In this document: piece by piece, positions 42,601 to 53,980 of the stretch
Numbering within the stretch: position 1 is the stretch's first letter
Layout of the letters: each line of letters starts with the position of its first letter
Source of the DNA: Ophiosphaerella korrae
Taxonomy: Eukaryota > Ascomycota > Dothideomycetes > Pleosporales > Phaeosphaeriaceae
Length of the DNA stretch: 64,000 bases
Reading direction: 5' to 3'
Assembly (NCBI GenBank): GCA_028456385.1
Contig: JALNQF010000088.1
Location: forward strand, 1 to 64,000
The notes under the pieces: generated by a model
What the model was told of the DNA's origin: nothing
The model's database searches: none
What the model saw: only the letters and a program-made list of their open reading frames with translations
Position numbers and translations under genes: made by a program

Positions 42601-43222
42601 AGTGACGATAGAGTGAACGACAGGAAATATGTTGACCTTCTAATGGGCAACACGCAACACGCCCAAGATAAATCTTTCACTAGAATTCAGCCTTGTCAAG
42701 AACTGACCGGTCAAGATCGCGTGCAGGCGCCTTCAAAGGTGGGGCACTGAGGCTTAGGGCACGTGACTGTCTGCAACCTTTCCACATAAAACCTTACAAG
42801 GTCATACAAAAGTCTCATGCACACACTCTACTGATGTAAGGATTAGATCTACTTGCGAGACATAGAGCTTCGAATATCCGTGACAAGGATGTCTCATAGC
42901 CCCGTAATGACGCCAAGTAAGAGACCTCACCCACTCCATCTTATATCAACGCGTTTAAAGGCACAAGCTGAATAGTAAGTGGCCGTTTGCCGTTCTCACT
43001 TCATTGTTTTGCAACTGTATTTGAGGATCATTTTTCCTGCGAAAGGCAAATGTGAATCTCTGTAGCGCGATGAAGTTAAGTGTAAACGTTTTCTAGATCG
43101 TTTTACTGCATCGAGCCTTAGATAAAATACACGAGATAGGTGCTTCCTCGACAGCTGCTCGACAGCTGCCTTAACGAAAGCGAGCCTCAGAGGTTTATGG
43201 TCTATGTCGACCATGGGACAAG
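42601..43222. other. Upstream region of the 760-residue gene
   Basis: About 620 bp with the probable promoter. A minus-strand open frame at 42996-43235 may be the tail of the F-box fragment beyond it, but I cannot connect them by a good splice. Confidence 0.4.
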
Positions 43223-43489
43223 TCAACGGCAACATTTCGAGTAACCCGACGTTCGCCGAACACGATAGCTTTCCATCTCAGATACGTTCGAAATTAAATC
43301 ATGGACTGGATTCTGAATTTTTCTCCGGTCTGTTTGTAAAATGCAATTTACTACTAGACTGAGCTTCGTAGCATTAAAAGCCGAGATGTACTGTAAAATA
43401 GCCCCCCAAATTTCATACGGTAATGAGAATAGAGTGGCATTCGGTTTCTTTTGATAACGACGTGGTGAGAACAATCGATTTGTTTGCAT
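43223..43489 (-). pseudogene. F-box-like gene fragment
   Basis: The translated segment ATLFSLPYEIWGAILQYISA, followed by TKLSLVVNCILQTDRR, resembles the start of a fungal F-box protein. The frame stops after 88 residues, and the usual repeats that follow an F-box are not seen. It lies between the intact 760-residue gene and its decayed paralogue. It could be a remnant or a short gene; confidence is low. Confidence 0.4.
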
Positions 43490-43905
43490 GATGTGTGGGT
43501 ATTCTAGAGACGGAGAAAAGGCCAGAATACAAATAATAAGTTACATTCCTCGACTTGCGCCTCTACTGGAGAAGGGGACCAAAAATGGCACTCGGCGGTA
43601 TAACATTATCGCTATATCTTGGCGGCCTCTAATTGGCTATAACTAGCTAGATATTTATGATTGGTAGACCACCAAGGTATGAAGTATCATTCACTAATGA
43701 GGGATGCAGAGTCCAGAAACCTTTCTCGGGCGCAGATACTCTCCAATGCGCTCCAAGAGTGCCAGGATAAGACGCTGAATCTTAAATGACAAGCTGAGCA
43801 CTTAGCCCTTTTGTCGAACTCTTATCTTCCAGTGCATCATAATTAGTAAGTGTTATTGCACCTGTGATCTTCCACTTCGAATCCTACAGGTTGGTGGTGT
43901 CACGG

Positions 43906-45690
43906 AACAGTTCTACTGCATCTCTTATCCGCGTATACGTCCTATCGTTCCACTCGATCCTACCAGGAAGAATGTTTACCAAGCTAGTTCGCGCTGGGTC
44001 AATAGAAACTTCTGAAAGCGTGTTGACAAAAAAGCATAATCCGTCCCCGGTAATCGCTCATAGGTCTCTATGCTTTTCGCCTCCGACGCATAGTCCAGTA
44101 AAGAGAATCTGCATGCACTTTAGTATCGTAGCAAATGAGTCCTGGGTCCAAATAAGTCTACAAAGGAAGTCGAGGCTATCTGTGCCTTCGAAAACTTTAA
44201 GTTGATGTGTCCTATATAGTCTGCATATGCCTGTGACGGTTGGGTTTATGCTGAGGTCAGGCTGGAAATTTATTTGAGACGAAAGGCGAATGAGAGTAAA
44301 TATAGTATAAATAAGGCGTACGAGACAGAATTTGGTGTTGACGTTGTATGACTTATACTGTGACACATCACAATCGCAGCAATTGCATGCGCCTACCAAT
44401 AAGGTAAAAGGCTCGGAGAAGTTAATTATAGCAGACTCAATTGAGCTTCCTTGGGCTCGTTCCGTTGCGTTAAGAAGGTTTTTTGCTTCGCTGAGTTCTG
44501 CAAAGCGGGCCTTTGCCTGGAGGCAGAAACCGCGACCAGACGGGCCTGGGCCGGAGACTCGGAAGTTCTTGCGCGCGAAATTCTATTTATGCATCTTATC
44601 GGGGCTCTTCTCGTGATCTCATTCCTGATGCTCAAATATCCTTGCAGCAGCACCGAAACACGTGCCCGTTTGAGTCGCAAAGGATGTAAGGAGTCTGTCC
44701 ATTTGGGTTCCGAATATATCAACGAGAAAATAATTCCAGTGCACGCGTCCGTTTGCAGCTGTATCTTTTTCTCCACTTCCAAATCCGTTATATATTACGC
44801 CATGACGGGGAGAGAGGGCGTAGCCTCTTTGAATAAATGCTGAGCTCACTGGTACTGCTCCAGTCAACGGGGGTCCATCAGCGGTATCGTTACAAAATAT
44901 TGTGGCTTGCAAATTTTGAGGTGTTGCAGAGTTCAGATTCCCCGGCCTATACACGACCTACCCAGTAGCGTCTTGCACCTCGACCCGCAATTTGAGAAGC
45001 CAGTGTGCCACAGTGGCTACCCAAGCGCAGTCTGTTCCTCCTGGCATGCTGATATTGTCTATAGTCTCGTTAGAAATATCGAAAAGTGCCTTCAAAACCT
45101 GGGCAATAGCACTTGGTGTCGAACTAGCCCGCACCTCAAAACTACTATAATCCGCCGCCTTTGGCGACTTGAAACATATCCGTGATAGCTGAGATACTAT
45201 CGTCCCAAAATCTGTATTCAAGAGAATACCTTCGCATGCTCGTACCAGCTCAGTTAATTGCAGTAGCGAAGGCATCAAGTCTGCCGGTGATTCATCCAGA
45301 TCCATTAACTCTCTCAATATTACGCCCGCTGTGTAGGTCCCGAACTCGTCTCCCGAACTCATCATTTAGACAAGCGCAAAGACCCACACATGCCACGCCC
45401 TGTTTCGACTCCGAGAATGACCTGATGATATGCTTCACTCCGAACCCGAACCATAGCGCGGTGTTCTGAGACGAACATGCACGTGTGCGTGCGACAGCAT
45501 CGAGGACTCGTTGCTCGCCTAGGCGCTGGAGGTGGATTTGGCTGGAGATAGCTGTGGCAGTAAAAATAGTCAGGGGTTCGATATTGGCGTGCGAGAGAAC
45601 ATCAACAGTAAATGCGATCGTATTTTTTAAAGATATTGGCCTGGTCTACTTGATCCCGCTGCAGGAACCTTATTGTCGAATTTGAGGAGA
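43906..45690 (-). pseudogene. Decayed paralogue of the 760-residue gene
   Basis: Matching blocks to the intact gene occur in the same order. They are IEPLTIFTATAISSQ, TALWFGFGVKHIIRSF, VACVGLCACL, GGTDCAWVATVAHWLLKLRV, RVHWNYFLVDIFGTQMDRLL, CNCCDC and LVNILPGRIEWNDR. The frame is broken by an A6 run near 45625 (five A would keep the frame) and by a 13-bp tandem duplication of gagttcgggagac at about 45340-45366. An in-frame TAG near 44958 and further stops around 44590-44615 also interrupt it. It therefore cannot encode the full protein. Duplication followed by decay, in a repeat-rich area, is the simplest reading. Confidence 0.8.
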
Positions 45691-45700
45691 GGAGTGGCAG

Positions 45701-46271
45701 CGAATCACTCTGTGTAAAGGCCAATTTAAGCTGCTTCAGTGGCAGATAAAATGATGACAGTGGGAGAATGTCTGACCGTGCTGAGTCTTGTCTGTAAGCA
45801 AATCAGGACTACCTAGGTTAAATCGTAGGTCTTTGCTAGGCATATTCTAACGCAGTCGCAGTTAGCGCATGGCTAGGCCAAATTGATCATCAAATAGGTA
45901 AAATGTGTTCAGAGATAGCTAGAATTGACGACGTATCCTCTGAGAAGTTGGTGTGGCTGTTCGTATGCTGGCAAGAGGCATGGGCAAGGAACTTATCAAT
46001 ACATATCAACTATGTGCGAAATAGAAATCACAGTGAAACAAAGAATGAGAATTCTTGTCTCGTTAATCAAGAGAAAGATGGTCTGCAAGTTCGATCATTC
46101 TCAACCCAGACCAATGCACGGACCCATCCAGACCCATCCAGACCCAAACACGTGCAACGCGTTCACCTTAGAACGCGGATCACCATCTCAACACCTCAGG
46201 CCTTAAACAAACAAACCAACAAAGCCAACACCAGCACCCTCAACCCAACCACCAACCCTCTAAAATTAAAC
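45701..46271. other. Upstream region of MZT1
   Basis: 570 bp whose last 200 bp are C/A-rich with few G, as in many fungal 5' leaders (acccatccagacccatccagaccc is a short tandem near 46120). The long frame here simply runs into the MZT1 start. Confidence 0.5.
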
Positions 46272-46607
46272 ATGCCTGCCGAACAAGTCTCTGCCGAAGC
46301 CCGCCGCCGCGCCGCCAGAGAAGTAATCGACATCCTGCACGAAATCGCAACCCTCCTCGTAAACAGCCCCCCTCCACCCCCACCCCCCAACACACCCCCA
46401 CCCAACTCACCAAAGTAGAATACCCACCTAGACAGGCAACAGCTCTCCTACTGCGTCTCGCTGATCGAAAATGGCGCGCACCCTGAAGCGCTAGCAGTAC
46501 GTCCGCCCCTGCATATGCGCGCGGCACTACTAAATACAGGGCAACAGAAAGTGATACAGCAGCTGCGCGCCGAGTACCCGTCGTCCGAGGACACGGAGTC
46601 ACGGTAA
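46272..46607 (+). CDS. MZT1: Mitotic-spindle organizing protein 1 (MOZART1 homologue)
   Basis: Three tiny exons (46272-46358, 46419-46496, 46548-46607) with introns of 60 and 51 nt, both phase 0, give 74 residues. The product has the whole MOZART1 pattern: REVIDILHEIATLL, then NTHLDRQQLSYCVSLIENG, then AHPEALAKVIQQLRAE. Length is right for the family. MZT1 binds the N-terminal ends of gamma-tubulin complex proteins and helps recruit gamma-TuRC to spindle pole bodies. The first intron is C-rich and reads through as poly-Pro, which could mislead gene callers into predicting a proline-rich end. The C-terminal tail after RAE (YPSSEDTESR) is acidic. Confidence 0.95.
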
Positions 46608-47237
46608 GGTTTGTGTGTGCAGGCGTTTTTTGCGCAGGGCGCGTATCTATTTTGCGGTTGGGATGTCGAAAAAGGCGCCGACTTGGCTTGGCGGCGGCGT
46701 GTTGCCGTATGTGGGTGCGGGGCAAAAAGCCAACGAGTGCCAAGGGGGGTGGGGGGTTGGTAGGTATCTATTGAGCAATGCATGGTTATCAGTTGGCAAA
46801 GGTTAGGTAGCTTATCGCGTCATTGTTGGTAGGGGCACGCCATAGGCTAGGTGGGACGGGGGGCATAGTGACAACAAGAGTGCACAAGCAAAGCGCGATA
46901 TTAATTGCTGATTTATCTGAGTGGGTGGGAGGTTGGTAGCGAGCTCGATGCTCGGGCGCAATGTGGCACATCACCAGGTCACCGGGATGGATGCAACTAA
47001 TGTGCTAGTCGTGGTGATATCGTCATGGGACGCTGGACTTCGGCCGTATCTACGAGATAGCTAGGAATCGCTATGATGCGAATGGTTAGGGTGCTGGGGA
47101 GACTAGGACTAAGCAGGAGATAGCGATTGGAATCGATGGGGTATCTTCAAACGAACGAGCGAATGGGTATCTTCCAAAGGAAACTCGTTGAACGGAAATG
47201 GAACGCTATGCGCAAATGAGAAACTCTCTCTCCCCTT
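46608..47237. other. Convergent intergenic region
   Basis: 630 bp between the MZT1 stop and the GNAT stop. The open frames in it look like shadows; nothing recognised. Confidence 0.45.
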
Positions 47238-48032
47238 CTATCTGCTGCCCCAAGTGGGGGAGCCCTGACGTTGTCTAAAGTTGCCTTTGTCGTCGGCAAC
47301 CTTCTTGAGTGCTTTTTCTGCTTTGGCTTCTTGTTTGCTGAGGAAGCCGTTGAATAGTGAAGGCAGGATGCGCTTCGAGTCTGAGATGCTCTTAACTTGT
47401 GCACTTGAATTGTGATGTGAGAGCGACTTACTGGCATGGTCGGCATCGAAGAGAATGCCGTCTGCGCCCTTCTCTCCGGCAATCCTGACTGCTTCTTCGA
47501 GGAGACTCTCGCCTACGCCCTTGCGTCGGTACTTGAGCTTGACGGTCCATGCGCGGATGATTGCTTTTCCTCTCCTTCTCCTGCCGCGCTTCTTTGCTGC
47601 GTCATTGCCCGCCCAGCCCAAGACCAGTGCACCAATGATGTCTTCACCCCATTTGACGACGATAAGCCTATCGTCACCCAGCCATCCCATGTCGATATCC
47701 TCTGCCAGGCCGATGTACCCACCGGTCATCCATCGAATAAAAATCAAAAAGCTCATGGTAATACCTCCAAGGGTAGTGCCAGTCGTGAGCCAGTCATTGT
47801 AAGCCTTTAGGGTCCACTGGATAGCAATGGCGGCGATGAGACTAAATGCGGCGAGCGTAGCAGGATGAAAGATGAGCATCTTGCTAGATACTTGCCGCTG
47901 CTGAGCAACGGAGTCAGCAACCAGGCGAAGACCTTCAACGCGATCATCTTGAGACTCGGCCGTGTACGTGGCCAGTTGCGGGAGTTCCTCACTAGCCGGC
48001 TTTGCCGGCGCGGAGGGTTTAGTGGACGACAT
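47238..48032 (-). CDS. Membrane-anchored GNAT-family N-acetyltransferase
   Basis: 264 residues from ATG 48032. The frame is open further upstream to 48224 but without an ATG. An N-terminal soluble segment is followed by two hydrophobic segments (FHPATLAAFSLIAAIAIQW and LGGITMSFLIFIRWMTGGYI). The acetyltransferase fold comes next: IVVKWGEDIIGALVLGW, AIIRAWTVKLKYRRKGVGES, where RRKGVGE is the acetyl-CoA-binding R/Q-x-x-G-x-G loop, and LLEEAVRIAGEKGADGILFD. The C-terminal tail is basic. It probably faces the cytosol from an organelle membrane. Substrate unknown. Confidence 0.82.
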   Translation of the reverse strand: MSSTKPSAPAKPASEELPQLATYTAESQDDRVEGLRLVADSVAQQRQVSSKMLIFHPATLAAFSLIAAIAIQWTLKAYNDWLTTGTTLGGITMSFLIFIRWMTGGYIGLAEDIDMGWLGDDRLIVVKWGEDIIGALVLGWAGNDAAKKRGRRRRGKAIIRAWTVKLKYRRKGVGESLLEEAVRIAGEKGADGILFDADHASKSLSHHNSSAQVKSISDSKRILPSLFNGFLSKQEAKAEKALKKVADDKGNFRQRQGSPTWGSR

Positions 48033-48129
48033 GATCTTCGTCTCGGCAGGCGACGGATACGGATTGTGTGGTGCAGGCAGCGTAGAAAGGGAAAGAGGTG
48101 TTGGTGGTAAAGGTTGAAGCGAATAGCTG

Positions 48130-48495
48130 CTATGACGAAAGGTAGTCGGAGTGCCCAATGGCGAAGGCAAATCCGGATCGATTCTCAAGTTCACGCTCAA
48201 ACTCGTCAAAAACGCTGTTTTCAACTATCAGTATAATATCCCATCAAGCTAAGTGTGGTTATGAAAAAAATGCAGATAGTCACACGACCACCCCCTTCCC
48301 AAAGCAGAATGAAAAATAACAGAACATACCAGCACTTGTTCTGAAACCGGGCAACGAAGGAATCGTTGGAATAGCCTTTTCAATGCCCGCGTAATGATTC
48401 ACAACCACAGTCGACTCGCCGAGAAAATGCCGTTGAGGAAAAGCCTGGGGCCCGGGAGGAACGAGCAACCTGCTCGGGGGAAGTTGGCGGCGCAT
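48130..48495 (-). CDS. Candidate small two-exon gene or leader-encoded peptide (86 aa)
   Basis: Exon 1 (48330-48495) and exon 2 (48130-48224), joined over a 105-nt intron with donor GTATGT and acceptor GATAG, keep the frame and give 86 residues. They start MRRQLPPSRLLVPPGPQAFP and end in VFDEFERELENRSGFAF and an acidic/Ser tail. The basic N terminus could be a mitochondrial presequence. It lies 97 bp upstream of the GNAT start on the same strand, so it may be an independent gene or an upstream frame in the GNAT transcript. Exon 2 overlaps the open frame that precedes the GNAT ATG. The family is not recognised. Confidence 0.4.
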
Positions 48496-49727
48496 CGTGA
48501 CTTTATAAACCCACAACCAGGACTCAAACGGCAATTACATAAACAGAAACGGGTCGGCCCAGCCCCCTTTAGATTGAACGTAGGAAGAATTAAGTAAAAT
48601 GAAGAAGATGTGGATAAGCGTGTTGAAAGCACCGAAGGGGTAGGGCGGACAAGTGACAAAGGGCCCAGAGGAAATATAATGCAACGGTGGGAGAACGTGC
48701 GCCTAAGTATTGGCTCTCGGCCAAGCCTTTGGTGCTGGGAGCGGCGGGTTGGCGGATGCTAGAACCATGTCAGTCCTAAAAGCTTGCCTAGGGGGCGCGA
48801 TCTTCGCAGGCGTCCGAATATGTGCCAGCTAGCTGACGGGGTGTTCTCATTGGGTGCACGGGTGCTTGAGATAAGAGCCTGTGCTTGCTGGAGCGAAAAG
48901 CCAGACCGATCCATTCAGAAGGCTTGAACGCAGTCTCTACTACATGGTAAGGCCAGCTGTGCATGAGACCCAGAGTCTTTACAGCCCGTCAACGATGAGA
49001 GTGCTATCCCTGGGTAACGTGCAACTGCTGACGCTGGTGGGACTGGGTGTTGGCTCTAAGCTCAGTGTGTGGCCTTCTTTTGTCTGTGCCACAGCCTCTG
49101 TCATCATGACGGCCGTTCCCAGCCCGCAACCAGCGTGACGCCAACGGATCTTGGAGGGACGAGCAAAATCGAGCAGAATTGGAGGTGATGCGAAACATGA
49201 GCTAGCAAGCGCAAGCGAGTCTTTGCCCGCCTGCACAGATGACAAGCACTCGGACCCTAAGCTCGTACCCTTCTTATCTAAAACAGGCGCCAACTCCGCC
49301 AACCTGCACCAGAATTGGCCAGAACGTGAAACGAACTACTATACAACCACCACACGCTGTTCGTCTCACCACTACCCTGCTCATCCCCATTGAGGAAATT
49401 GACTCCACCATCACCCCGCACGTCAACCAAGTTTGCATATACTCAGCATAACGCGCTGATATTGCCTGGCACCCAGCAAGGCAGCCAAAGCAGGACGAGC
49501 GATATGAACCGCTTAGTCAAAGTAGACCACTGAGGGAAAGGAGGAAGAAAAAAAAAAACTCTCTCCACATCTAGGCAATGATGATACCGAATCACATCGC
49601 ATCCCCACAGAAAAAAAACCCTCCGTCGTTTTTCATGCCCTGCCAACCAACCACATCACCCCCCCCCAACCCCGTCTTACGTGTAGTTCTCCACTAACCC
49701 AACCACAACTTGCTCCCCCCCCCGAAT

Positions 49728-49755
49728 CCACAATCCACAATCCACAATCCACACA
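49728..49755. repeat. Short tandem repeat of atccaca type
   Basis: Four near-identical units of about 8 bp (atccacaa) in a row inside the C/A-rich non-coding stretch. Confidence 0.75.
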
Positions 49756-49866
49756 AGACAAACGATGATCAGGACCCGAACTGTCAGGCTCTCATCATGC
49801 GCCCGCTAGGTAGCCCATCGATTCCGTTGAAACATTCCAATGTTTCACGCACCGGATCCTGCTCAA

Positions 49867-49904
49867 CAAGCGAGGCGAACAAGCGAGGCGAACAAGCGAG
49901 GCGT
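49867..49904. repeat. 13-bp tandem repeat, three units
   Basis: The unit caagcgaggcgaa occurs three times head to tail (49867-49879, 49880-49892, 49893-49904, the last with a changed end). It lies in non-coding DNA. Confidence 0.85.
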
Positions 49905-50613
49905 ACACACGTGCCATGCCTCGCCTCACCTCACGTGCCTCGGGCGCATTGAAGCGCAGATTGGCGCTGCGCTTCAAGTTGATGGGAAAGCATTTAGATT
50001 GGTATATAAGACAGGCAAGTATAGCGTGGTATCGAAATGCATAGTGGTGTAGGGCTTGCTGATAGTCGAGCGCATTTGGAGATTTTTTATATAGTATGGC
50101 ACCCTCTTGGGACCAAAGGTTTATCTACATGCTGTCTAAATGATTCAATAACTTCAATCCTAGATTCTCGCTTTCGTTTTTTTACCCGGGCTATAATAGT
50201 TTGTCTGGACAGCGATTTGTGCAGACTGTGTGACGGCTCATTTTACATTAAAAAAGCGATATAGGATGGGCTGTAGCGCAAAGGTAAAAATCCACCCCGT
50301 GTTCTATACTGTGAGGAATAATATTGCATGACGTGACCAAGAGGTGACTCGAATGTTGGAGTGATGAATGGAAACAATTATGATACCTTGAGCTCCTAGC
50401 ACAATCTGGTGGAGCGTGCGCGGAGATCGAAAGAATTAGTAGGATCCAGAACGACTCGGCTAAGGCTCTTAAGAGCATAGAGTTTTGTCGGGTGATATCA
50501 TGGTCATTTCTGACTCGAAGAAGGCGCGCCAGTAACCCAAACTTGGTCTGCCACTGTCCACCCTAGTCAATCGAGCTTCTCGACAGCCTAGAAGATGATA
50601 TTCTTCATCAGTT

Positions 50614-53057
50614 TCACTTCTTATGGTGCGTGTTTGGAGCAGAAGCAGCACCTGCCCCAGGCTCGAGCGTGTGCTCGTGGTTGTCGCAGCGGAGCACTTT
50701 ACCGCCCTCTTCTTGGGAGCAGACTTGGCTCCCAGTGACCCATTTGTCTTCAATAATTTCATCTAGCGTGGCACGCTTTTTAGGGTCTACCTCGAGCATC
50801 CTACCAATGATGTGCCTACTCTCACGGGGGAGCAAACGCAATAGTCGCCATGGACCCTTGATCACTTGAGGTGGTTGCGCGCTAGAAGGAGTCCCTGGTA
50901 TGCGATCATATTCCCCGGTTTGGTGACGGGATGTAGGTTCTGACTGGGCTCCTTGACGCCGTTCGTCATTGCCTTCATATTGGAGATCGACAGCAGATTT
51001 TGAGGGACCGGTGATCGACCTCGGTCCGTCGTTAGGAGGGGAAATAAACAACTTGTATGAGTTGTCAGATATCCTTGGCGCTTTCCATGGGAAGCGACGT
51101 AATGTCATGCAGCAGAATATTATGGCAAGTGACCAGATATCTGTGGGTTGCGGATCATACTTGGAGAGGTCGTACACTTCAGGAGCCAGATAGGGGTCTG
51201 AGCCAACGATGCCTGGGCCACATTAGTGATGTAAGCACCAAATTTCATCAGCATGTGCTTACCACTTGCAAGGACAATCTCGTCCTCGAAAGGATATCGG
51301 AAGACGGCGGCACTCCCAAAGTCAATGATCTTCATGATACCGTGCTCATTCACAACCACGTTGTCTAGTTTCAAATCTCTATGAGCAAGTCCCATATTGT
51401 GGAGGTATGTTACTCCATTTAGGATCTGGAGTGTGCAGCAATTAACTTCCTCGCGGCTCATCTTGCCGGTCATCACGATAGCAAAGAGATCGAATGGAGC
51501 GTATTCCATGACCACAAAGTAATTGCCCTTTTCATTCACCAGATCCATAGTCTCAATGATGTTGCCATGGTGCAATGTGGATCCAATGCAGAACTCGGCG
51601 GTGACTTTCTTGTTGTAATCCTTCTCGGACTCGTATGAATGTCGGGCTCGGAATTGTTTCACTGCAAACGTCACGCCGTCACTGCTGCGCTTCATCAATC
51701 GAACTGAGCCACCAGCGCCGGATCCGAGAACTTTCCCAAATTTGCCGTACTTGCTTTCCAGGCCGTGATCGTCGGCGAAAGGAACATGTATTGAACCACC
51801 GCCGGTTAGTGGTGGTGTCATTATGCCTGACTTGGAAACCTTGCTGGGCTTCTCGCGTTTCACAGACGGCGCAGGGGACTCTTTGCGCTTCTCCTTCTCT
51901 CTTTCTTTGTCTTTATCCTTATGCCGATGTCCGATCTTGAAGAAGCGTTTAAGTTCAGACATTGATCCGTGGTGCTGTTTGCCACCTACCGCAGCCTTCA
52001 TAGAGTCGCTGGCTCCATCAGCGGAATTGTGACGGGAAGACTTTCCGGTGCTGCCGAAGAAGCCTTGTCTTTTACTGTCCTCCTTGTCGGATGCACTGCC
52101 CCTCGATCGGGGCAACAAAGAGGCTGGTGTTATTGAGGACTGGCTCTGTCGGCCGTCTGGGCCACCGAAAATGTATCTAGCTTCAACTGAGTCTAGGTTC
52201 CTGGTTTGCGCTGCACGTTTTGAGCGAGCATATGGATTGTCTCCCAAGGGTGTCTGCGGGGTCTGTGGCCTGCCGGGAGTGGAAGTGCCTGGGGTGCGGT
52301 CTCCCCCGGATCCGGAGGGGCTGGCTTCCCGGGAGACGGGCAGTGAGTCGCCGTAAGGTCCGACAGTGAATGATGGCCCATGCTTTGGATGAGGCTGCAC
52401 TACGCCAGGTACGTCCGTCACGGACGAAGGCCGGGCTCGTGATGACAGTCTTGGCGAGGCTGGAATTGCGAGCGATTGTTGGCTCTGTCCAGGGCTGTGC
52501 ACCGACGAGTTCATCGAGGTGGGAGGAGCTTCGTGCGGGGGAGAGACCTGCGGAGTCATCATGGCGGGGTCGCCCAGCTGCTTCCTATGGTCGTCTGCTG
52601 CGGCTGCCTTTTCTTCACGCGAGGAAGTGCCCGCCGGCGTGAGAGGGGGCGAGTGCATGACGGAGGTGGGGGTGGATGGGGCTGTGCCAGTGCCGAGCGA
52701 GGCACGATGGTAGGAATGGCCAGAGGCAGAGGTGGTGCGAGACGCGGGTGCGGGCGACGGGGCCCTCGAGGGCGGAAGAGAGACAGGCTCAAAGGAGAAG
52801 TTTTCCATGCGCTTGGCCTGGCAGCGAGACTTAAGGAGGGTCGAAGAAAGATTGCGCAGCTCTTCCTGTGCTTGAGGACTCAATGGCTCTTGGTGGGCGT
52901 CTTGGCCGGAACCGGTGAGCTTGCATAGCAGGTCGACGGCCTTGTCAGGCTCAATCTCCTCATTGACGTCGCTGAAGCGGACCGCCTGGGGCTGTTCCTG
53001 AGCTGCCGGCTCCATGGTGGATGGTGGAGGAGGGAGAATGGAGGGGGGAACTGCCAT
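50614..53057 (-). CDS. Serine/threonine protein kinase, Hal4/Sat4-Npr1 group
   Basis: Exons 51263-53057 and 50614-51212, with a 50-nt intron inside the activation segment, give 797 residues. The first ~430 are low-complexity, rich in Ser, Pro and Thr, typical of this kinase group. Kinase motifs are complete: glycine loop [19 protein letters not shown]-type lysine in TFAVKQF, catalytic [16 protein letters not shown] and [11 protein letters not shown] ~60-residue insert sits in the C lobe between LFISPPNDG and GPWRLL. Hal4 and related kinases in yeast control Trk potassium transport and plasma-membrane permeases; here that role is carried over. An alternative start at 53015 (MEPAAQ) is equally possible. 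Confidence 0.9.
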
Positions 53058-53980
53058 GGCATGGTAAGCTATCTGTGCTGGGGCATGGCGAAAGCGCCCA
53101 ATGGCTAGCTCGAGGAACAGCTTACGAGTATAGGTGCGACCTCAGAACTGTCACAGGCCCATCTAGCTCCGATCGTAGGGCAGTCCGGATGCGTGGGTCT
53201 GGGTCGGGATGACAGAGCTCGACGAGGGTTGTGATGGGCTACAAGGCACTCGACTTCGTCATATGCTAGAGGTTAGGTTTAATCTGGGAGACCCCGCGCT
53301 GGCCACAATGCGCAGACGACCGCTGGAGCGGCAGGCAGGGCGGAACAGTCGGAATGCGCCTGTGCGCGTGCAAAAGACTCGGTCAGCAGGCTGGCTGGCA
53401 ATTCTGTCTATGCTCCTCGGTGCTGCGAGAAGAGATGGAGGCTGCAGCGCTGTTTGCGTTTGCATGTGGGCAATGGCCGAGCAATCTATCAACCGGAATG
53501 ACCGTTTGAGTTAGTCCGATGGCGCAGAAAGCCGCCCCTTCCCGGACCTCGCAGCCAGCATAACTACCTAGGAATAGCCTAACACCTGCTGTGGGCCGTA
53601 CTGTACCTGCTGCCTGCTGCTCTACTTACTAATCGTCTGCATTCAATCCATCTGCGTCTGCATCTGCCTTTGATCCTGGACCAGGGCAGACCCTCGAGCA
53701 ACCACGACATTTGCCTACCTATCCTCTTCCACACCACACCACCCCTCCAATCCGTGTCTCGTAATACCACCTGAGCTGCCGCCTCTGTTTCTTCCTGCTG
53801 CTGCCCACAACTGTTGGGACCGCCCCAGCCTACCGATACCTATCCGCTCACCTGCTTCCGGCCCGTGTGCTCGTCAGGCACAAATTCTTCAACAAGAGTT
53901 TTCCATCTCTCCACTTTTGGACCTTTGGCCGTTTCTTGCTAACGCCCACTTCTTGGTCAGTGCGCAGACCCACTCGCAAA
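53058..53980. promoter_or_regulatory. Divergent upstream region, kinase / SVF1
   Basis: Over 900 bp between two divergent start codons, probably containing both promoters and long 5' leaders. The open frames inside are short and unrecognised. The last 200 bp before the SVF1 start are pyrimidine-rich. Confidence 0.45.

Larger units (their letters stand above)
48496..50613. other. 2.1-kb region without a supportable gene
   Basis: Several 60-100-residue open frames occur on both strands, but none has a recognisable motif or a convincing splice partner. The stretch 49530-49760 is C/A-rich with runs of C and A and tandem atccaca units. It could hold a long untranslated region of the GNAT side or a non-coding RNA; nothing visible shows either. 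Confidence 0.5.

Noticed and set aside
43864..44205. Plus-strand open frames over the decayed paralogue
   Set aside because: The minus strand there reads as homologous to the intact 760-residue protein, so the plus-strand frames are shadows.
47398..47440. Possible intron (GTAAGT...TTAAG) in the GNAT gene
   Set aside because: About 41-43 nt, and no acceptor preserves the downstream frame, while the unspliced frame is open.
48033..48224. N-terminal extension of the GNAT protein by 64 residues
   Set aside because: It has no ATG start (the frame opens with TTG after a splice acceptor), and the region fits exon 2 of the small upstream gene.
50250..50310. tRNA-like string (gtagcgcaaaggtaaaa)
   Set aside because: No acceptor stem pairing or T-loop consensus could be completed around it.
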